This document shows positions 24,777 through 33,313 of a DNA stretch of 64,000 nucleotides, one piece after another. The stretch's first letter is position 1. Every line of letters starts with the position of its first letter. The position numbers and the translations under genes were made by a program. The DNA lies in NCBI GenBank assembly GCA_018653365.1, contig JABIAG010000001.1:452951-516950 (forward strand), read 5' to 3'. The notes below the pieces were generated by a model. It saw only the letters and a program-made list of their open reading frames with translations, searched no databases and had not been told where the DNA came from. Source of the stretch: Candidatus Woesearchaeota archaeon. Its GTDB lineage: Archaea > Nanobdellota > Nanobdellia > Woesearchaeales > JABIAG01.

Positions 24777-25529
24777 ATGAAAAAAGAAATAATGTTAACA
24801 TTGATGATTTTGTTAGTTTTACCTTTAGCTAGTGCGTCATTAGATGAATTTATGAGTGATACGTCTTCAATAGAGGTTCTTTACCAAGGAACTGATTCAG
24901 AAATAATGAACGTAATTGATGATTTTGGACTTGGCTTGGTAACAGAATTAGACACAACTAAAAAAACAATAGTGATTAACGCAGACGAAATTTTATCTGT
25001 TGATTCAGTCTCATTACATCTAGTTGCTCCAAGAACTATTTCGTATATGGAAGAAGATGCAAATCTAATAAAAATATATTTAAAAGAACTGCCAGAAATT
25101 GAAGGACAATCAAACATAAATGAAAAACACGAAATCCTAACCGAATTTTTTTCATTTCTTAATGCACCCGACACAAAAGTGTTTATGCTAGAATTTGAGG
25201 CTAGTGGACTAACCAAATATGCTGAACAAGATTGCGAACAATTAAATGCGGTGGGTATTTATCAAAAAGAAGCATTTAACCTTGCGGGTAATGTACTAGA
25301 AGAAAAATGTGATGAAGAAGATTCTAATAAACTATATGAGTTAAGTTGTAATAATAACCAAGTCGGCTTTAATATAATTCAGTGTGTTAATGGATGTACG
25401 GGGGGAAAATGCAAAAAAGGCAAAACTTTTGGAACATTTTCTTCTTTAGTGGCAAGATTATTAATGAGAACAGAGTCACACTCAAGAACAGAACTAGTGG
25501 ATGAGATAAAAGAATGGTTAAACAAATAA
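24777..25529 (+). CDS. exported protein of unknown function
   Basis: The 250-residue product starts with a clear signal peptide (MKKEIMLTLMILLVLPLASA). The body is acidic, with a run of beta strands, then a four-cysteine cluster between residues 157 and 212 ending GCTGGKCKKGK, and a helical C-terminus. No domain is recognised. It starts 1 nt after the previous stop and overlaps the next gene by 16 nt, so it belongs to the same exported-protein operon. Confidence 0.65.
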   Translation: MKKEIMLTLMILLVLPLASASLDEFMSDTSSIEVLYQGTDSEIMNVIDDFGLGLVTELDTTKKTIVINADEILSVDSVSLHLVAPRTISYMEEDANLIKIYLKELPEIEGQSNINEKHEILTEFFSFLNAPDTKVFMLEFEASGLTKYAEQDCEQLNAVGIYQKEAFNLAGNVLEEKCDEEDSNKLYELSCNNNQVGFNIIQCVNGCTGGKCKKGKTFGTFSSLVARLLMRTESHSRTELVDEIKEWLNK

Positions 25530-26782
25530 TATTAATTACAGTGTTAAGTATGCTAGTTTTCCTTAGTGCTTGTAATTTTGGAAGTGCAGTATTTCAACAA
25601 CAACCCCTAGTTACACGAACAATAATTGGAACCACGGTAACACTTCAAATAAAAGACTCTGTTAATGAAAACATAATAATTGCAGAACAACTTCCCTCAG
25701 GCGTAACTGCTTCAGAATTCAGTATAAACCCGGTAATAAACGAGGACGATATTCTGGTTTGGATTCTTTCAGAACAAGCCCCTATAATGGTTGGGGGGAT
25801 TGGAGTCGCATACAAGCCAGTTCCTAAAATAACTTATGAAATAAGTATGGGGGAAGAAATAACAGGAAAATGGGGATTACTTGATTCAGAAATAGAGGGA
25901 GTAATTCCAACAATAATCTCTCAAGAATCTAAACTTCAAAAGATAGATGAAATAAAAATAACAGGAACTAAAAACGTTGAAGTAAAAGTAAAAGGAAAAG
26001 AATTAAATGAGATAACTGAAGAAGAAACAATAGAAATTTATGACGAAAACAAAAAATTAGTGGAGTTTGGTCATGATTTTTCAGAAGCTTCAATTGATTT
26101 GTCTGAGGTTGCAATAGAAAAAACTGTAAACTCTCTTGTTGTAAATTTTTCAGACCAGTTGAGTGAGGGCGAAACAAAAACCCTCTATGTAGAAAATAAT
26201 AATTTTGTAACTTTGTGTGTTAAAGATGCACCAATACAATCAGAAACTGAAATTAATGCTGCTTGTACTGGTGATGAAGAGTATGATTTTACACAATGTC
26301 TTTCAACAGGAAGTTTAAGAGTTAATGGAATAAATTGTACACTGGACTCTGGCATTATAAAAATAGAAAATTTAACCCATTCTGGCGTTAAAGGAACTGT
26401 TGCAGTGGTCGCTTCTCCAATTGGAAATGGTGGAAGTGGTGGCGGAGGCAGCGGAGGCGGCGGAAGCAGTGAAGCAGAAGTCGTTGTTGAAGTTTGTAAA
26501 GAAGATTGGATCTGTGAAGGATTTAAGAAGTGTGTTGATGGAATGCAAACACAAAGATGTTTTGATGGAAATAATTGTGGAACAACACTACGTCAACCTT
26601 TATTGGAAAAGGAGTGTCAAGAAGAAGTTAAACCGATTGAAGTTGTGGCTGAACCTTTAGTTGAGGTTGTTTCTGAACCTGAAATAGAACAATATAGTAA
26701 GTCAAATAAGTTAATTCCCATCTTGATTATTCTTGGGGTAATTGTGGTAATAATTATAATTTATATTAAAAAAAGAAAATAA
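25514..26782 (+). CDS. membrane-anchored lipoprotein-like surface protein
   Basis: The 422-residue product has a signal sequence ending in a lipobox-like LSAC (about residues 17-20), a beta-rich extracellular body, a flexible Gly/Ser linker (GGSGGGGSGGGGSS) near residue 305, and a small disulfide module. That module has the pattern CxxDWxC...KCVDGxQTxxC...NNCGTT, common on DPANN surface proteins. A C-terminal membrane helix (IPILIILGVIVVIIIIYI) with KKRK ends it. It is thus anchored at both ends or at the C-terminus, and may hold the two other exported proteins of the operon at the cell surface. Confidence 0.7.
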   Translation: MVKQIILITVLSMLVFLSACNFGSAVFQQQPLVTRTIIGTTVTLQIKDSVNENIIIAEQLPSGVTASEFSINPVINEDDILVWILSEQAPIMVGGIGVAYKPVPKITYEISMGEEITGKWGLLDSEIEGVIPTIISQESKLQKIDEIKITGTKNVEVKVKGKELNEITEEETIEIYDENKKLVEFGHDFSEASIDLSEVAIEKTVNSLVVNFSDQLSEGETKTLYVENNNFVTLCVKDAPIQSETEINAACTGDEEYDFTQCLSTGSLRVNGINCTLDSGIIKIENLTHSGVKGTVAVVASPIGNGGSGGGGSGGGGSSEAEVVVEVCKEDWICEGFKKCVDGMQTQRCFDGNNCGTTLRQPLLEKECQEEVKPIEVVAEPLVEVVSEPEIEQYSKSNKLIPILIILGVIVVIIIIYIKKRK

Positions 26783-26783
26783 A

Positions 26784-27134
26784 TTATTTTTCTTCTAATA
26801 AAGCAATAATACGATCTAATTTTCTATTAATATCACTTAGATCTGGACCTTTACTAGAACCTGGTCCTTTGCCTTCTTTTCTGAAACAATCACTACAGAA
26901 AACAGGTTTGTTAGAAGTTGGTTTAAATGGTACTTCACAACTTTCACCACATCCATCACAAGTAACACGAGTTTTTTCAAAATCTCGTCTGTTGCTACTA
27001 TTACGACTAGAATCCCTTCTTGGACGGTCCTCAAAGTCTCGACTTCTACCTCTGTTGCCTCTATCTCCTCTATCTTCAAAGTCTCGGCCTCTGCCGCCTC
27101 TGTTATTTCCTCTTGGTCCTTCAAATCGTGCCAT
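26784..27134 (-). CDS. CxxC zinc-finger protein with an RGG-like N-terminus
   Basis: This is a 116-residue protein. Residues 1-55 are Arg/Gly/Asp-rich, resembling RGG boxes that bind RNA and probably disordered. Then comes a treble-clef or ribbon zinc site (TCDGCGESCEVPF, later VFCSDCF) and a short C-terminal coiled coil (LSDINRKLDRIIALLEEK). Proteins with CEVPFKPT...CSDC are common in DPANN archaea and CPR bacteria. An RNA-binding role is likely but unproven. It converges on the lipoprotein gene with a 1-nt gap. Confidence 0.7.
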   Translation of the reverse strand: MARFEGPRGNNRGGRGRDFEDRGDRGNRGRSRDFEDRPRRDSSRNSSNRRDFEKTRVTCDGCGESCEVPFKPTSNKPVFCSDCFRKEGKGPGSSKGPDLSDINRKLDRIIALLEEK

Positions 27135-27208
27135 AAGAATGATAAAAACAGGGTGAGTTTATAAAGTTATCCGGAAGAGGTGGTAAAAAATCGCTTCTTT
27201 TAATTAAA

Positions 27209-28282
27209 CTAACAATTTGCTTGAACCATATCACCTAATCGGTTAACAATATGGTCGATTAATTCTTTAGATTTTGTCTCATTTACTTTCTTTGTGGGAT
27301 CCCAATCTATTCCCGGACCAGAATTGCCCTCCATAAAATACAGGTTGCCATTATTACTTTTTATGAAATCTAGGGCATATAGCGAGTGTTCTAAATTCAT
27401 CTTTTCATCCAATTTACTCTTTATTCTTTTAATTGCTTTTAGAACATTCCAGGGAATTATGCCGTTTGGCATGTAAACTAAATTGCCTCCTTGGTGTTCG
27501 TTACACTTGAAATTGCCTTTTTTTGCAACTCTTATATATGTTTGAAGGATTTTATTGTTCATTAAAATAATACGTAAGTCAATAAACCCATTATATTCGT
27601 TAAAAACAAAGCCCTTTTCACAATTAATAAATGGTTGAAGAACAAAAGAGGTTGAGGACTTTTCTTTTTGATTCTCTTTGTAATGCTCAATGATCTTTTC
27701 AAATCCGGATTTAGCAAAATCAATTTTATAAATTTTAAATCCTCCTGCACCCAAATTATCTTTTAATATGTATTTATCACTAAAATCTTCAGAATTCTCA
27801 TGATCTTGTAATATACTATCAAGTTTGACTTTAGCTTCTTTAATATCTTCTAGGGAAGAACTAGTTATTTCAACAGAAGGAATTGCAATTTTTTTAAACT
27901 CCTTATAGGTATATAATTTGTTTTGAAATAAAGTTTTCATCTTACGATTGCTAAAAGTAGTAATAGATTTAGAAGCAGTAAGCAACCTTAATCTATTCTT
28001 TTGTTTGTCTGTAGTTGGGGAAAACTTATCAAAAAGTGTTTCTGAATAGGCTTGACACTCATGTTTAATCCACTTTTTATCAAACGTCCAAAAACTTTGA
28101 AACAAACCCGGACCAATAATATCTTTAGATGTTGTGAATGCTGCTTTAATTCCCTTTTTTTTACACTGTAATAAAAGATAGCTGTAACTATCGTTATATC
28201 CTGCACATCTACTTTTCAAAGAGAACGGAGTTGGTTCCTCATCTCTTGCGCTAAATGTATCCTGTTTAGAATAAACAACCAT
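27209..28282 (-). CDS. ATP-grasp domain protein
   Basis: The product is about 357 residues. The ATP-grasp fold is seen in YILKDNLGAGGFKIYKI (glycine-rich loop near 195-210), IDLRIILMNNK with a later Arg in YIRVAKKGNF, and the metal-binding end LYFMEGNSGPGID. ATP-grasp ligases join a carboxylate to an amine or thiol through an acyl-phosphate. The N-terminal domain would choose the substrate, which is unknown. I use the ATG at 28282 because a TTTATAG box sits about 37 nt upstream; a TTG nine codons earlier is possible but too near the box. Confidence 0.75.
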   Translation of the reverse strand: MVVYSKQDTFSARDEEPTPFSLKSRCAGYNDSYSYLLLQCKKKGIKAAFTTSKDIIGPGLFQSFWTFDKKWIKHECQAYSETLFDKFSPTTDKQKNRLRLLTASKSITTFSNRKMKTLFQNKLYTYKEFKKIAIPSVEITSSSLEDIKEAKVKLDSILQDHENSEDFSDKYILKDNLGAGGFKIYKIDFAKSGFEKIIEHYKENQKEKSSTSFVLQPFINCEKGFVFNEYNGFIDLRIILMNNKILQTYIRVAKKGNFKCNEHQGGNLVYMPNGIIPWNVLKAIKRIKSKLDEKMNLEHSLYALDFIKSNNGNLYFMEGNSGPGIDWDPTKKVNETKSKELIDHIVNRLGDMVQANC

Positions 28283-28426
28283 AACATCAAACTTATTGGT
28301 TTTAATCAAATCTTTCTATAAACGCCTCAATAAGAGTATGTGGGGGCTGTTTATAAGCTTTCTGAAAAATAGGGGGTTAATTGCTTTTTAATAAGTATTA
28401 AATATAAGTAAACTATTTTATTTAAT

Positions 28427-28885
28427 ATGAACAAAATATGGAAACTAATCATATCTTTAGTACTGCCATTTATTGCAAGTGCGATTGGAGGATTATTTAC
28501 TGTTAGTTCTGTTTCAACATGGTATGTAGATTTAGTTAAACCCTCATTTAACCCTCCAAGTTGGCTTTTTGGTCCAGTATGGACAATATTATACTTATTA
28601 ATGGGAATAGCACTTTATTTAGTTTGGACTAAAAAATTCAATAAACAAGCATTTACACTTTTTGGAATTCAATTAGTTCTTAATGCACTATGGTCAATTC
28701 TATTTTTTGGATTAAAACAACCCCTTCTAGCATTTATAGAAATAATAATCTTGTGGGTAATGATCTTGGTTACAATAATTTATTTTTATAAAATAAATAA
28801 AAATTCGGCTTATTTGTTAATACCTTATTTGCTGTGGGTTAGCTTTGCAGCAATTCTTAATTTAGCAATATTTATTTTAAACTAA
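28427..28885 (+). CDS. tspO: TspO/MBR family membrane protein
   Basis: The 152-residue, five-helix membrane protein matches TspO throughout. The conserved WYVDLVKPSFNPPSWLFGPVW is present, followed by TILYLLMGIALYLVW, NALWSILFFGLKQP and a C-terminal WVSFAAILNLAIF. TspO proteins bind tetrapyrroles and sterol-like ligands and take part in stress responses or porphyrin handling. Its ATG follows a TTAAATATAAG box. The DenV-like gene begins 1 nt after its stop, suggesting joint transcription. Confidence 0.92.
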   Translation: MNKIWKLIISLVLPFIASAIGGLFTVSSVSTWYVDLVKPSFNPPSWLFGPVWTILYLLMGIALYLVWTKKFNKQAFTLFGIQLVLNALWSILFFGLKQPLLAFIEIIILWVMILVTIIYFYKINKNSAYLLIPYLLWVSFAAILNLAIFILN

Positions 28886-28886
28886 A

Positions 28887-29309
28887 ATGGTCAGAATAAA
28901 TCTAATAAACCCCGAAAACCTAGCAGATCAACACTTAATCGCAGAATATAATGAGATACTAATGTTGTTAGGTTATGTTAAAAAATATCCTTCGTTGGGA
29001 GACCTTCCTTTAAAATATAAGTTAGGAAAAGGACACGTACTGTTTTTTAAGAATAAACTTACGTATATTAAAAAAAGACATGAGCTAATAAAAAAAGAAA
29101 TGAAAAAAAGAGGTTTTGCTACAAATATTACCATAAATCTTAACAAATTTAATAAAAAACTAGTTAATGATTGGAAGCCGGTCAAAGATGATGTAAATAT
29201 TATCAAAAAAAGAATAATAACCAAAATAGAACTAAAACCTAACTTTTATCGATATTACGGGGTGCATAAATCTAAAAAATTCTTTATCGAATTAGTCAAA
29301 AAAGGTTGA
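28887..29309 (+). CDS. pyrimidine dimer DNA glycosylase (T4 endonuclease V-like)
   Basis: The 140-residue product aligns along its whole length with T4 endonuclease V (138 residues). Shared are MxRINL at the start, LADQHLxAEYxE, GHVxFFxxKLxxxxKR, KKRGF and the C-terminal FYRYYG. T4 DenV removes thymine dimers using the N-terminal alpha-amine and Glu23. Glu23 is kept here; residue 2 is Val rather than Thr, whose amine could still act after Met removal. Arg22 and Arg26, which contact DNA in the phage enzyme, are Asn and Met. It is probably a UV-repair enzyme, perhaps virus-derived, co-transcribed with tspO. Confidence 0.85.
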   Translation: MVRINLINPENLADQHLIAEYNEILMLLGYVKKYPSLGDLPLKYKLGKGHVLFFKNKLTYIKKRHELIKKEMKKRGFATNITINLNKFNKKLVNDWKPVKDDVNIIKKRIITKIELKPNFYRYYGVHKSKKFFIELVKKG

Positions 29310-29315
29310 GTGAAA

Positions 29316-29804
29316 TCATTTTTTAATCTTATTAATAATTAAGTTAATGGTTTTTATAATGGAATTCTTTTCTGTATTTATTTCAATGTCTTCTTTATCG
29401 GGGTAAGCATGTTTGTTATGCATTTCCTCAACTAATTTAGGTCTGATATATTTCTTTTGTCGGATTCGATCGCGCTTTTTGGCCTCAGTTAGGGTGCAAT
29501 GTAAGTAAAAAGAAATTATTCGGTGCTTTTTGTCTACTCTTTTCTTAACTGTGGGTGCTCTTAACTCTTGAAGAATTATGTTGATGTTATGTTTTAATAA
29601 TCCCTTAGCAATGAGAAAAACAGCTTCTTTGCTTAATTCTTTGGCAAGGTTTGAATTTTTGGTTTTAATATTTTTTAACATAACATCTTTGATGTAAGCT
29701 CGGTCAACTAAAACGTAATTTGGAAGTTTATCTTTTAGTTTAGAAACAATAGTGCTCTTACCACTACCCATAGGGCCATGAATCACAATAATATTTGCCA
29801 TCAT
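29316..29804 (-). CDS. small P-loop kinase-like protein
   Basis: The 162-residue product starts with HGPMGSGKST, a clear Walker A loop. LVDRAYIKDVM follows as a likely acceptor-site strand, then basic lid-like residues (KKRDRIRQKKYIRPK) about two-thirds in. Size and layout fit AAA_33/gluconate- or shikimate-kinase-like small kinases. The substrate is unknown. It converges on the glycosylase gene with a 6-nt gap. Confidence 0.7.
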   Translation of the reverse strand: MMANIIVIHGPMGSGKSTIVSKLKDKLPNYVLVDRAYIKDVMLKNIKTKNSNLAKELSKEAVFLIAKGLLKHNINIILQELRAPTVKKRVDKKHRIISFYLHCTLTEAKKRDRIRQKKYIRPKLVEEMHNKHAYPDKEDIEINTEKNSIIKTINLIINKIKK

Positions 29805-29913
29805 ATAATTTGATTAAGTGAGTTTAAATACTTTTTGTATGGACTTTTTATTTATTTAGTTCAACACGTTTAGTAAGTTCAATAGCATTCGCTAAAAAAC
29901 TGTTTGTAAGACT

Positions 29914-30105
29914 TTAAGCTCTTTTTAATCGTTTTTCAACCAAAAGTTTAATTAATTTGTCTGTAAGCTTAAACTCTGCTCTTGCTTCTATCAAAACTTC
30001 ATAAAAAACATCCAAAGGAACTATTATGCTTTCAGTATAATCTTCAATTTTGATTAAGGGATCACCTTTGAATCTTCCATTAATTTTAATTTTCTTACGT
30101 CCCAT
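29914..30105 (-). CDS. small basic hypothetical protein
   Basis: This is a 63-residue basic protein with a beta strand (SIIVPLDVFYEVLIEARAEF) followed by two helices, the rough outline of a ribbon-helix-helix DNA-binding protein. No family is recognised. A CATTTATATAA box about 30 nt upstream of the ATG supports a real gene. Confidence 0.45.
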   Translation of the reverse strand: MGRKKIKINGRFKGDPLIKIEDYTESIIVPLDVFYEVLIEARAEFKLTDKLIKLLVEKRLKRA

Positions 30106-30200
30106 TTCACATCAACCAGTATAACAATAAGAAAAGATTATATAAATGTTTCTATTTTATAAAAGGGATTATGAATGGGTGTATTTGAGTGATAACTTCT

Positions 30201-30929
30201 TTAAGGTTTGGTTACTTTCCATAAAAGATCAAAGTATTTGCGGTATGAATCTGCTGCGATTTTTTCATCGATAAGAACTCCAAATGGTTTAGGTAAGTAT
30301 ACAAGTATTGCTACCCTATTGCCACAGATTACTGTTTCAGTCATTTGTTCAAATACTTGTTTTGTAGTTCGGACTTCAGTTAAGGGGTACTCATTCATGA
30401 TGGGAACCCAATGTTTTATTGAGGCGTTAAAAATTAATTGGGCTTTGATTTTTTTTTCATAACGTTTAGTGTGGAAGTTCTTCCAAAAAAAATCTCCAAA
30501 AAGGTCAATGCTTGTTTGGTTGCCTCCATATGCTACGTACTTTTTTGCATCAGTGTCGAGCATATGGTGGAGAAGTTCTTTAGCTCCTTTAAAGCCTTGA
30601 TAAACAATAACTTGTGGTTTAGATTCGGATGCTTTAATTCTTGCTTGTAATTCGGGAATAATGCTTTGTAGATTTGCACGTTTTTCTTCTAAATGTGTTA
30701 GAAGTAAATTTGGGTCAACTGCTTGATAATTTTTCTTTTTACTAACTAAAGTGTAAGTAAGTAGGCCCTTACCGGTTAATGAATGCAATGCTCTGTGAAT
30801 TGTAGTATTTTGGAGCCCTGTTTTTTCCATGATGTCGCCTGCACTTGATGAACCTAAGTCAATTAAAGCAAGAAAAACTTTGATTTCTATTTGTGTTAAG
30901 CCAATATCTTGAAGTATTGAGGTATCCAT
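30201..30929 (-). CDS. TrmB-family transcriptional regulator
   Basis: This 242-residue protein has an N-terminal winged helix of TrmB type: LQDIGLTQIEIKVFLALIDLG, then AGDIMEKTGLQNTTIHRALHSLTGKGLL. A coiled linker around residues 75-100 joins it to a C-terminal effector domain (VIVYQGFKGAKELLHHML, later AVYGG-like and ILVYLPKPFGVLIDE). TrmB proteins sense sugars or other small molecules and bind near promoters. It is divergent from the LivK-type gene, and the shared 97-bp gap holds a direct repeat, so it probably controls itself and that gene. Confidence 0.85.
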   Translation of the reverse strand: MDTSILQDIGLTQIEIKVFLALIDLGSSSAGDIMEKTGLQNTTIHRALHSLTGKGLLTYTLVSKKKNYQAVDPNLLLTHLEEKRANLQSIIPELQARIKASESKPQVIVYQGFKGAKELLHHMLDTDAKKYVAYGGNQTSIDLFGDFFWKNFHTKRYEKKIKAQLIFNASIKHWVPIMNEYPLTEVRTTKQVFEQMTETVICGNRVAILVYLPKPFGVLIDEKIAADSYRKYFDLLWKVTKP

Positions 30930-30973
30930 ATTAAACTAATATTGTGCTTACTTAAATATCTTTCTATTCACGT

Positions 30974-30993
30974 ACACAAATGTGGACACAAAT
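30974..30993. promoter_or_regulatory. direct repeat in the trmB-livK divergent promoter
   Basis: ACACAAAT occurs at 30974-30981 and 30986-30993, 12 bp apart, about one helix turn. It lies just before the TTATATG box that precedes the binding-protein gene. This is a candidate operator for the divergent TrmB regulator. Confidence 0.35.
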
Positions 30994-31026
30994 AGTTATA
31001 TGTGCCGTCTCTTTCTAGTAGTTAAA

Positions 31027-32133
31027 ATGAAACATAAAAATATTTTATATATATTTATTGTGCTGAGTTTAATCGCGGTTACTTTTTTTGTATTTCAAAA
31101 CAACCCAGACTCACAAAACATTAAAATTGGAGCATTATTAATTTTAACTGGTACTGGCGCTGAATGGGGTCAACACTCAGTTCAAGGAATAGATTTAGCT
31201 GTTGAAGAAATAAATGCTCGAGGGGGAGTTTTAGGAAAACAATTGCAAATTGTTTACGAAGACAATCCAAATGATGATGGAAACAGCGCATTAACATCAT
31301 TAAACAAATTAATTCAAGATGATGTTCAAATAGTGGTGGGAACTACCTGGTCTGGTTCAGGACTGGCAACAGCACCTGCAGCTTGTGAAAATAAACTTCT
31401 TATGATCTCGCCAACATTGGGAGTTGCAGGTTTTAATGAGGAATGCGATTACATATTCAACTTATGGCCACATGACAAATACATAAACGAACAATATGGC
31501 GCATATATCTATCAACAAGGGTATAATAAAATAGCAATCATAGGTTCACAACAAATATGGGAAAAAGAGCAAGCAGATGCAATTAAGAAAGGATTTGAAG
31601 AAGCCGGAGGCGAAGTTGTTATCTTTGAAAATGGACTACCAAATCAAAAGGATTTCAGAACAGATGTTCTAAAGATAAAAAGTTCTGAAGCGGAAGCAAT
31701 AGCAATTACTAGAAACTTTGGAGTTTCTTTGCTAAGTAAAGATATCAAAAAAGCAGGTCTGGAACTTCCAATATATACTGCACATCTAGACGCAAGTTAT
31801 CTAGTTGAAGCCGAAGGTAGTTTAGAGGGAGCATATTCAAGTAATGCATTCTTACCTACAGAAGAGTTTAAAACAAAATTCCAAGGAATATATGGTGTAG
31901 AACCTGAAATAGGTGCAGACTCTTCATATGATACAATCATGTTTATTGCTCAAGCAATTGAAAGCACACAATCTACTGACCCAACTGTCTTAAAAGATTA
32001 TATGAACGCTGTTGAAGTATTTGAGGGTGCATCTGGAAAGCTCATATTTGATGACAAGGGCGGAGTGGACAAGACTGGTTACGTGACAGTTGCAAAAGGA
32101 GATCAACTAGTATTCCTGGAGAACATCCAATGA
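31027..32133 (+). CDS. LivK-type periplasmic (extracellular) solute-binding protein
   Basis: The 368-residue protein has one N-terminal membrane segment (YIFIVLSLIAVTFFVF) acting as signal or anchor and a type I binding-protein fold of the branched-chain amino acid (Leu/Ile/Val-binding) family: IKIGALLILTGTGAEWGQHSVQGIDLAVEEINARGG, then IVVGTTWSGS and DSSYDTIMFIAQAI. No ABC permease or ATPase gene is nearby, so it may serve a distant transporter or act as a sensor. I start at MKHKN because a box 25-35 nt upstream fits. It overlaps the following methyltransferase gene by ATGA. Confidence 0.85.
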   Translation: MKHKNILYIFIVLSLIAVTFFVFQNNPDSQNIKIGALLILTGTGAEWGQHSVQGIDLAVEEINARGGVLGKQLQIVYEDNPNDDGNSALTSLNKLIQDDVQIVVGTTWSGSGLATAPAACENKLLMISPTLGVAGFNEECDYIFNLWPHDKYINEQYGAYIYQQGYNKIAIIGSQQIWEKEQADAIKKGFEEAGGEVVIFENGLPNQKDFRTDVLKIKSSEAEAIAITRNFGVSLLSKDIKKAGLELPIYTAHLDASYLVEAEGSLEGAYSSNAFLPTEEFKTKFQGIYGVEPEIGADSSYDTIMFIAQAIESTQSTDPTVLKDYMNAVEVFEGASGKLIFDDKGGVDKTGYVTVAKGDQLVFLENIQ

Positions 32134-32855
32134 AGACCAAAGCAAATGCGTTCAAAGGTAAAATAAGTAAGGGATATGATATTTTAAAGAAAAATATTTT
32201 CCCAAACTATTTTGATTTACAAAAAATTGTGGCATTGGAGTTAAAGAAGAATCTTAAATCAAAACCTCATTTACTAGATATTGGTCTGGGTACTGGAGTT
32301 TCTACAGAAACCGCATTTTCAGTTAACAAAAATGCACACATTACTGCTGTTGATAATTCAGCGGAAATGACCAAACAGGCGAAACATACGCTACTTGAAT
32401 GTATAACTGAGGGAAAATTATTAGTAGTTACAAATGATGCACTAAAGTTTCTTAAAACAGCAAAAACCGCTTCATTTGATGCAATTTTCTCAGTATTAAC
32501 CATACATAACTTCACAAACAGTTACAAGAAAAAAGCGTTAAAAGAAATTTACAGAGTGATGAAAAAAGAAGCAATCTTTGTAAATGCAGATAAAATCGCA
32601 CAAAACAACATAAACGAACATCAAAAACACTTCAAAGACAAACTCGAGCTTATCAGAACGGAATTCTCCAAAGAGAACAGACAAGATTTAGTAAAAGAAT
32701 GGACCGATCACTATCTTGTTGATAACAAACCTAATATAAAGATAAACGAAAAAGAACTTAGAACGTTGATGGAAGATGCAGGTTTTACTTCTATAAAAAA
32801 AATATATCGCGAAGGTATGGATGCCATTATTATTGCAAAAAAGACAGTTGATTAA
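32130..32855 (+). CDS. class I SAM-dependent methyltransferase
   Basis: The 241-residue product has the class I methyltransferase fold: motif I LLDIGLGTGVSTE near 48, acidic motif II ITAVDNS, and a later FDAIFSVLTIHNF strand typical of motif IV in small-molecule methyltransferases. The C-terminal GFTSIKKIYREGMDAIIIAKK also fits. It overlaps the binding-protein gene by 4 nt. The substrate is unknown; it may act on the ligand brought in or on the binding protein. Confidence 0.8.
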   Translation: MKTKANAFKGKISKGYDILKKNIFPNYFDLQKIVALELKKNLKSKPHLLDIGLGTGVSTETAFSVNKNAHITAVDNSAEMTKQAKHTLLECITEGKLLVVTNDALKFLKTAKTASFDAIFSVLTIHNFTNSYKKKALKEIYRVMKKEAIFVNADKIAQNNINEHQKHFKDKLELIRTEFSKENRQDLVKEWTDHYLVDNKPNIKINEKELRTLMEDAGFTSIKKIYREGMDAIIIAKKTVD

Positions 32856-32950
32856 ATTTATAAACCTTCTTATTTTGTTAATTAATGACTAGAAAATAGT
32901 TTGTAACCCAAAACGATAAATTTAAAAATTAACTAAGTATTGAAAAAATA

Positions 32951-33313
32951 ATGATTGAACAATTAATCTTGATTGCATTGGGATTTATTGCCTTTTTCGC
33001 AACAGGAATAGACGATACTATTGCGTATGCAGGTTCTTATTTAAGTAATAAAAGAGAAATAAATAGAAGATTGATCTCTTTTGGAATAATTTTAGGAACT
33101 CTTGTTGCTTTAGGAATTTCAATCTTTGCAGGAAAACTGATGTTAAACGTTCCGTCAAGACACTTAATTGGAGGAGCAGTTCTGATAACTTTAGGTTTAG
33201 TATCATTCACTAGCTCTTGGAGAGGCACAAAACTAACAGAATCTCATACAAAAAGAGTAGAAAAACACCTAGAAAAATCCTTAAACAAAACATATTTCGC
33301 CAAACCCAGATAA
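32951..33313 (+). CDS. N-terminal half of a frameshifted CadD-family transporter
   Basis: The 120 residues contain three membrane helices and the CadD hallmark FFATGIDD near residue 18. CadD proteins, linked to cadmium resistance, have about 205 residues with two copies of this unit. The frame stops at 33313, and the second copy continues at once in the -1 frame. Joining the two near 33305 would give about 201 residues, the normal size. A one-base change in the AAACCC run, a sequencing error, or two separately made halves could explain this. A TTTAAAAA box precedes the ATG. Confidence 0.65.
   Translation: MIEQLILIALGFIAFFATGIDDTIAYAGSYLSNKREINRRLISFGIILGTLVALGISIFAGKLMLNVPSRHLIGGAVLITLGLVSFTSSWRGTKLTESHTKRVEKHLEKSLNKTYFAKPR

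Noticed and set aside
26400-26660. Second open frame across the Gly/Ser linker of the surface protein
   Set aside because: It is an alternative reading of GGA/GGC repeats giving Val/Glu/Ala runs; no start signal, and the true frame is continuous.
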